Assembly (NCBI GenBank): GCA_963971535.1
Contig: OZ020588.1
Location: 119,654,005 to 119,718,004, forward strand
Length of the DNA: 64,000 nt
Source of the DNA: Notolepis coatsorum
Taxonomy: Eukaryota > Chordata > Actinopteri > Aulopiformes > Paralepididae
Reading direction: 5' to 3'
The notes under the pieces are model-generated. The model ran no database searches. It was not told the DNA's origin and worked only from the letters and a program-made list of their open reading frames with translations. Below are positions 58,198 through 64,000 of the stretch, piece after piece; positions within the stretch are counted from its first letter, which is position 1; each line of letters starts with the position of its first letter. The translations under genes were made by a program, and so were the position numbers.

Positions 58198-58928
58198 TGT
58201 TACATCCCAATGTATATATTCCCCAGTGTGTGTCTCCATGTGTGTGTGTTCTCCATTTTGTTTGTTTCCTCCCTCCAGCCATTGTTCCCTTCACCATTGG
58301 TCAATTCTTCCATTATTGCAATACAGCACCGATTGGTGGATGGCTTCAGACTCCAACACTCAATCCACACCACCCAATCATGGATCACCCCACACCTGTT
58401 AAAACATGGCTTCTCACTTCAGTCTTTCTCTCTCTCTGGCATGAGGCTAGGCATGTTGTGTTTTTGGTAAACCTGTAACTTTGACAGTATTGCATTTCGT
58501 TTATTGGCCTTTGGTGCTTAGTAGTAATTTCCTTGTGTGTGTATGGCCACAGAGAGAGCATTGTTAGTTATAGTTTGTTTTTGTATATATTCTGCTTTTG
58601 TTTCTGTATAATTAATGTGTTTTTCTCTCTTTCTCAGGAAGCACAGATGGGGTGAGCTGCCATTTCCTTTGGACATTGTTTTCTCCTGTTTTGGTTAGGT
58701 AAGAGTAGTTTAGGTAATGTAATCTCTTTTACCATAGATTAGATTGTGTTTATTTGGAGTATAGTGGTGTTTGTTTGTTGTTTTGGCCTGGGCTCACCCC
58801 TGAGCTACATGTGCTTCCTTTGCATCTTTCAATAAATATCATTGTTGTTTACAAACGTGGTCCATCTTTTCTGTCAACCAACTGTTATGTTACAGCCCTT
58901 TACCCTTAGACTCCCAGGGGTCGTAACA
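58198..58928 (+). mobile_element. Solo LTR with 5-bp TSD
   Basis: Begins TGTTACATCCC and ends GGGGTCGTAACA, with a perfect 5-bp duplication, CTGAC, at 58193-58197 and 58929-58933. AATAAA lies at about 58830, followed by a T/G-rich stretch, as in an R region. A TATATATTC block near 58585 could be a TATA element. No internal retroviral genes remain, so LTR-LTR recombination is inferred. Confidence 0.88.
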
Positions 58929-59084
58929 CTGACTACTGCACAGTCAAACCGAGTACAAGCCCGAATGCACAGTCAAACCGAGTACAAGCCCCGAAGTCCT
59001 GCCTCAAACAGAGTACAAGCCACGAAGCCCCGCCCAGACGTTGGGCTTGCGGCTCTGCAGATATCCCCTATTGGGTTTGAGCCC

Positions 59085-59440
59085 CGGTCAAGGCTGTTGT
59101 CGGAAAGTGGTGTTGTCCAGCAGGGGGCACTCTGTCCTCTGGACTAGTCGTTAACAATGCCCCTGTTATGGTGATAGGGAGGGACACCATATAGCTGCGA
59201 GTGCGGTCCTTCAGATGAGACACTAAAGCGAGGTCCTGACTGAATCTCGTCGTTAAAGAACCCAGGATGCCTAACGCAAAGAGTAAGGGGTTCCCAGACG
59301 TTCCTGGCCAAATTCCCAATCAGGTCTCTGACATCAAGGCCACCTAATAATCCCTTCCTCTTAATTGGCTGATATCAATCCCTGTCACCTAAGCCGTTCA
59401 GCCATTGTGTAGTTAGTCTAGAGATGGAAACATAGGTCCA
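59085..59440 (+). mobile_element. Probable SINE-like interspersed repeat
   Basis: The blocks gcggtccttcagatgagaca, gaggtcctgactgaatctc, gttaaagaacccaggatgcc and cctggccaaattcccaatca are ones I recall as very common in fish genomes. No RNA polymerase III boxes are clear, so the class is uncertain. Confidence 0.5.
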
Positions 59441-60105
59441 CCTGCATAGGGTGGATTTCTTTTCACCACCTCTTTTTTCTTAATCCTTGAAGTGTCTATT
59501 TTAAGATTCTGCCAGGTAACAGGTTGGAATAATGTCCCATGGGGTTTATTTTTAACCCTTTATTACACCCATCCTGAACCAAAACCTGAAAAATAAGAAA
59601 AAGAAAACAGCATAACTTTTAACATAGAGAAAATGTTAAACATTTTCCCAAACAAGTTTGACACAAGGAATTCAGTACAATTGTTATTTTTAAGATTCAA
59701 ACACATCTTGATTCAATTCAGGACAGAGAAAGCAAAAAACGCTGAAAAAAAAAAGTATATCACATTTTCCCTTTTTACTAGAATGTAGTGCATTGGACGA
59801 GATCGATTTAGGTTAATATTGGAAATAATATTGTAATAAAGATCGTCTCCATGCTGTTATGCCCTAAATATTATAGTTTTGCATAAACAATTCTATAGAG
59901 ACAAATTAACACATTTTCCCAATGCGATTTTGATCAGTGATTTGTTTGTTGTTAAGGTTCAAACTATATGTTTTCATATGCAGTGGATATCATGGACTGG
60001 ATATATTCTTTGTTGACACAACATTCAAATGTTTTTTTCTATTTGTATTTTGTGCCCTAAACTACTAATCATCATAATCACTAAAACAATTGCCAAAGTC
60101 TATCT
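59441..60105. other. No gene seen
   Basis: AT-rich DNA with A-runs (59742-59755). No element ends are visible. Confidence 0.55.
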
Positions 60106-60109
60106 CTTC

Positions 60110-60790
60110 AATCTCCATCTCTTCCTCCGCCTCATCACACTCGTACTCTCCATCCTCCTCATCCATGTTATTTTTTGCACAATGTGCCTCCTTATGAAGA
60201 GCTTCTTGCTCTTCTTACTCCACTTTCTGGGCCAGTACCTCAACAAGAGAAGGACAGAGGATGGGTCCAATTGTCCAGACAGGCTCTAACACCTCCTCAT
60301 CCATTGTTTTTCCCAGTCCATACTTTGATCATAGGCTTTGGGCCTCTTGAATATTGGCTGTTCTGCTCTTTTGTAGCAGTCTGAAGTTGGCTCGCTGTAC
60401 ATGTGGGATGAAACAGACCTTGGGGTTTGGCAGGCATTCAATCTATACTTTGGAGTTTGCATTCAGGACTTCATCAGCAGCACCCAAAATTGTCTGCAGC
60501 ATCTTGGCTCACACAGCATTAACTGACTTCATCAGACCATGGCCATCCATAATGCATGTGAAGGACTCCATCTCCTGTTGGAGCTCTTCTGTTACCAGCA
60601 ACAATGCGCCAAGCTGACTAAAAACCTTCTGGAATCTAGGGTTCTTCTGCAGCTTATTCAACGGATTCACCCGTCTCTTTCCTTTGAAAGCGCTGGCAGT
60701 CATCCCCAGAAAAGTCATAGTATCCCAGCAGAGTGCTGCAGTACTCTGAGCCCGGAGACTCAGCCAGTTCGGACACATGTATTAGCTTGC
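60110..60790 (-). pseudogene. C-terminal fragment of an unrecognised multicopy protein, decayed
   Basis: Minus-strand reading from 60740 gives SAFKGKRRVNPLNKLQKNPR, FQKVFSQLGALLLVTEELQQ, EMESFTCIMDGHGLMKSVNA, then (about 60445) PKVCFIPHVQRANF. After a deletion and frameshift, fragments of the YKRA...QPIFxRPKxYD and VLEPVWTIGPIL blocks follow. An acidic C-terminus (EEDGEYECDEAEEEMEIEE) comes last. These blocks match in order the intact-looking frame at 63709-64000. I recall similar domains in uncharacterised, apparently transposon-associated proteins of fish and invertebrates, but no function is assigned. Confidence 0.65.
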
Positions 60791-60926
60791 AGTGCCAGTG
60801 CTGTGGTCGAGGTGCCAGTGCCGTGGTCCAGGTATCTGGAGAGGTTAGTCATGCTGACATGGTAGATGAGGATCATCAGAGGTTGGTCATGCTGTCATGG
60901 TAGATGAGGATCATCAGTATATAGAG

Positions 60927-61837
60927 CAGACCTGGGCATTGTACGGCCCGCGGGCCGCATCCGGCCCGCGGGATGATTCTGACCGGCCCGCGAAAGATTA
61001 CATGATAATAAAAAAAAATAAAAAAAAAATAAAAAAAAATCTTTTTTTTTATTTTTATTTTATTTTTATTTTTTTTACTTTTTTCTTTTCCTGTCAACGT
61101 TCACACGCACAATATACGCTTAGGAGACATGCTCAGAAGATGTTGGTTCTCTTTGGATCCACCTACACTGAACAGACATTCTCATTCTCGTTTACCAAGT
61201 CCAGGTACAGATCCTCTCTCACTGATGAACATCTGGCAGCTGTGCTTCGCATCTCCACCTCAGACATGCAACCTGACTTTGATGGACTTGTTAAAGCTCA
61301 ACAGAGACTGGATTTCTCACACTGAATGAAACAAAAAAGAACTGAAGAACACTAAAATGTGGAAATATAACAAGTGAAATGGGACACTTGATATTTTTTT
61401 TTCTTAAATGTTTAATATAGGCATGTAAAGTAAAAAAGGCTACAAAACTGGGACACTTTTCTTTACACAGTTCAGTGACATGTCTTGTTTATTTTTGCTA
61501 TAAGATGAAGTGATGTCTTTAGAAAGCTAAGAAAATCCTTGTTTCAATAGTATATGAAACTCAAAATGCCCTTTGTTATTAAAGTTTCACATTTTGTTTA
61601 TCATTTTGGAAATAAATTCTATTTGAATAAATTCTATTTTTGAAAGCTAACCTCACCTTTTAATTGCCAAATAATAACATACATTCTTACCAGGGGTCAA
61701 AACAATGCCATTTACTGCTTTTTATATAGAAATAAAATGTATATTATGCATAATTGAGTTTGGAATTTTGGCCCGGCCCCCCAACATATTTTCAGTTGCT
61801 CATTCGGCCCCCCGGGAAAAATAATTGCCCACCCCTG
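60927..61837. mobile_element. hAT element in the 45-bp minisatellite, site 1
   Basis: The termini are CAGACCTGGGCATTG and AATTGCCCACCCCTG, with a perfect 8-bp duplication, ATATAGAG (60919-60926 and 61838-61845). The terminal zones repeat GGCCCGCGGG/CGGCCC. The element keeps the end of its transposase (61119-61325). Confidence 0.93.
61119..61325 (+). pseudogene. hAT transposase C-terminal dimerisation segment
   Basis: The frame reads RRHAQKMLVLFGSTYTEQTF, then KSRYRSSLTDEHLAAVLRIS, then DMQPDFDGLVKAQQRLDFSH and stop. The FGSTYxxEQTFS...RSxLTDEHL pattern is the hAT C-terminal dimerisation motif. The upstream catalytic domain has been replaced by A/T-rich sequence, so the product would be inactive. 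Confidence 0.82.
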
Positions 61838-62192
61838 ATATAGAGGTTGGTCATGCTGACATGGTAGATGATGATCATCAGTATATAGAGGCTGGTCATG
61901 CTAACATGGTAGAGGAGGATCATCAGTATATTGAGAGGTTGGTCATGCTGGTAGAGGATCACCAGTATATGGAGAGGTTGGTCATGCTGACATGGTAGAT
62001 GAGGATCATCAGTATATAGAGGTTGGTCATGCTGACATGGTAGAGGAGGATCACCAGTATATGGAGGTTGGTCATGCTGACATGGTAGATGAGGATCATC
62101 AGTATATAGAGGTTGGTCATGCTGGTAGAGGAGGATCATCAGTATATAGAGGTTGGTCATGCTGACATGTAGAGGATAATCAGTATATAGAG

Positions 62193-63222
62193 CAGGGGTA
62201 GGCAACCCTAGGCACGCGTGCCTGCATAGGCACGCGGGGGCATTTGCATAGGCAAAGGGGGCAGCAGTTTAAAAAAACAAAACAAAAGAAAAGAAAAAAA
62301 ATTTGCTCTGAAATATTATAGTGAAATATTTTGCACTGTTGTCGCATTTATCTTGATGAAATCCTCCCACAGGTTCTTTTTACTACCACATATTTAATTG
62401 AGACCCTTTATTTGTTTATTATTTCAATTTAGCTGGAAATACATTGCTACATCATTCAGTAACATTTGCAGAGCCTTATAACAAAAACATTATTACGGTC
62501 ACCATTGTGACCAGTGGGATTAATCAACAATTTTTATTATTTATTTTTCTATTTCATTGAACATTGCACATGTTAAAAGCAACATTTTTTTTACTCAAAA
62601 TGTGAGTATTACCAAGTCAACTTGTGTTCTTAAAACAATGACAATAAACATAGTTTTATTAGGTTGAAATAATGTGGTTGTATACTTATTTTTCTGTTAA
62701 CTTATTATGGATTGAAAACTGAAAACCTTAATGCACAGTAACTGAACTCAATATTTTTAAGTTCTGGTAACTTATTCTTTTTTTTTTTACAGTGTAGTCT
62801 TGCGATCAATCAAAACGTATTTACACGATATACCTCACATTCACCCTCCATTCACATCCTGGTGTTCTCCATTAGGCCTGTAGGTGGAGCTATGACAGCA
62901 CACGTACAGTACACACACCGATGGTGTGTGATGTGTCCAAAAATGAATGGGCACATGTGAGTGAAATGGTCGCACTGTATGCAGCTGTTTGTCTGCATTG
63001 CATCCCCCCCCCCCCCCAACTCAAATTTAGGGTTGATACAACCATCATAATAATATTGTTAATAATAACAATAACAATAATGATGTAATAATGTAAAAAT
63101 TATCATTAAAAATACCTGATTATGAGAAAAAGAATTTACGATGCATGGAATATTGTTGAGGCACACTAGTTACAACTATATTTCAAACAGGCACTCCATG
63201 TCAAAAAGGTTGCTGACCCCTG
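62193..63222. mobile_element. hAT element in the 45-bp minisatellite, site 2
   Basis: The termini are CAGGGGTAGGCAACC and GGTTGCTGACCCCTG, with the perfect 8-bp duplication ATATAGAG (62185-62192 and 63223-63230). The left subterminal zone repeats AGGCACGCG. A C-run lies at 63004-63017. No transposase remnant was recognised. Confidence 0.93.
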
Positions 63223-63708
63223 ATATAGAGGTTGGTCATGCTGACATGGTAGAGGAGGATCATCAGTATGTGGAGAGGTTGGTCATGCTGGTAGAGGAGG
63301 ATCATTAGTATATAGAGAGGTTGGTCATGCTGACATGGTAGAGGATCATCAGTATATGGATAGGCTGGTCATGCTGACATGGTAGAGGAGGATCATCAGT
63401 ATATAGAGGTTGGTCATGCTGACATGGTAGAGGATGATCAGTATATGGAGAGGTTGGTCATGCTGACATGGTAGAGGAGAATCATCAGTATATGGAGAGG
63501 TTGGTCATGCTGGTAGACTCGGAGGATCATCAGTATATAGAGGTTGGTCATGCTGACATGGTAGAGGAGGATCATCAGTATATGGGTTGGTCATGCTGAC
63601 ATGATAGAGGCGGATCATCAGTATATGGAGAGGTTGGTCATGCTGGTAGAGGAGGATCATCATTATTTGTCTTGGCAAAAAAGTGCATGAGGCGAGAGGG
63701 GGTAATGC

Positions 63709-64000
63709 ATGAGTTATTGGAGGTTGATGGGCATATCCAGATCCAAAGTACACCTTGAACGCCTGCCTCCTCCCAAGATCTGTCTCATCCCACATTTACA
63801 GCGAGTCAACTTCAGAGTTGCCTGCTACAAAAGAGCAGACCAGCCAATATTTGAGAGGCCCAAACCCTATGATCATGATATAGGCTGGGAGAAGATGATG
63901 GTTGAGGGGGTGTTAGAGCCTGTCTGGACGGTTGGACCCATCCTCCCTTCTACTCTTGTTGTGGTACTGGCCCAGAAAGCGGAGTCAGAAGAGCAAGAAG
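63709..64000 (+). CDS. Partial frame of an unrecognised multicopy protein
   Basis: The frame is open from ATG 63709 through the window edge (97 codons). It contains LERLPPPKICLIPHLQRVNF, VACYKRADQPIFERPKPYDH, GWEKMMVEGVLEPVWTVGPI, LPSTLVVVLAQKAESEEQE. The ATG may not be the real start, because the homologous fragment at 60110-60790 extends further N-terminally and the minisatellite cuts in just upstream. The pattern P-P-K...H..R..F..A.YKRA...P.P..GW...G.LEPVW..GPILP is shared by both copies. It is probably the 3' part of a multicopy, possibly transposon-derived gene; the role is unknown. Confidence 0.55.
   Translation, partial: MSYWRLMGISRSKVHLERLPPPKICLIPHLQRVNFRVACYKRADQPIFERPKPYDHDIGWEKMMVEGVLEPVWTVGPILPSTLVVVLAQKAESEEQE

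Larger units (their letters stand above)
57903..59075. repeat. Large palindrome with telomere-like core, right arm split
   Basis: The left arm (57903-58084) is complementary to the right arm, which is in two parts: 58175-58197 and 58934-59075. Shared blocks are atctgcagagccgcaagccc, gcttgtactcggtttgactg and GTCAGTTTGTGCTGTTTATT. The centre is 58085-58174. The solo LTR 58198-58928 separates the two right-arm parts. Confidence 0.85.
60836..63662. repeat. 45-bp minisatellite interrupted by two hAT elements
   Basis: The unit is GAGGTTGGTCATGCTGACAT plus ggtagaggaggatcatcagt plus ATATA, about 20 units over 60836-60926, 61838-62192 and 63223-63662. As 45 is divisible by three, the minus strand stays open with a 15-residue period (YILMILLYHVSMTNL). 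There is no other sign of coding. Confidence 0.93.

Noticed and set aside
60836..63662. Regularly spaced repeats resembling a CRISPR array
   Set aside because: The units are directly tandem with no unique spacers, and the context is a vertebrate-like genome.

Overview
The window looks like intergenic DNA from a ray-finned (teleost) fish. Microsatellites are very dense. The interspersed repeats are a teleost-style mixture: L1, L2 and other non-LTR LINE fragments, Ty3/gypsy-type solo LTRs, tRNA-headed SINEs, and many short hAT, piggyBac and PIF/Harbinger-like elements. I found no host protein-coding gene I would defend. Nearly every long open frame is either a mobile-element relic or an artefact of a stop-free minisatellite. 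The organism call is inference from repeat style; the repeat structures themselves are read from the sequence.

Layout. 0-5 kb: two adjacent SINEs with long target-site duplications (TSDs), a 30-bp CA-rich minisatellite and a small hAT element. 5-16 kb: an 11-bp-TSD element carrying a tRNA-like module and telomere-like repeats, two copies of one 1.5-kb hAT family, and a ~222-bp tandem array split by two hAT insertions, one of which carries a decayed transposase. 16-21 kb: a LINE reverse-transcriptase relic and a non-autonomous LTR element with nearly identical LTR starts. 22-26 kb: a hAT inside a tRNA-like sequence, and a solo LTR inside an inverted-repeat element. 26-35 kb: a LINE split by a hAT, a 107-bp-arm hairpin, and an L1 ORF1 split first by a Harbinger-like element and then by an L2 LINE. 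35-43 kb: a duplicated dispersed repeat in which one copy holds a piggyBac-type insertion and the other is the empty site, an orphan LTR with primer-binding site, and a minisatellite split by a LINE end. 43-55 kb: LINE relics, long (TG)n tracts, a Harbinger-like element and a 46-bp minisatellite open in all three forward frames. 55-64 kb: a gypsy integrase split at TTAA by a piggyBac-type element, a palindrome with a telomere-like core split by a solo LTR, and a 45-bp minisatellite carrying two hATs in the same target octamer. That minisatellite is flanked by inverted fragments of an unrecognised, apparently multicopy protein family.

The main value of the window is its insertion record. Ten hAT-type elements have recognisable 8-bp TSDs, three elements sit at TTAA, two solo LTRs have perfect 5-bp TSDs, and several insertions interrupt reading frames that become continuous once the insert and one TSD copy are removed. 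No genes act together as a pathway. The best candidates for something undescribed are the protein family at 60-64 kb and the DNA elements that carry tRNA-like modules.
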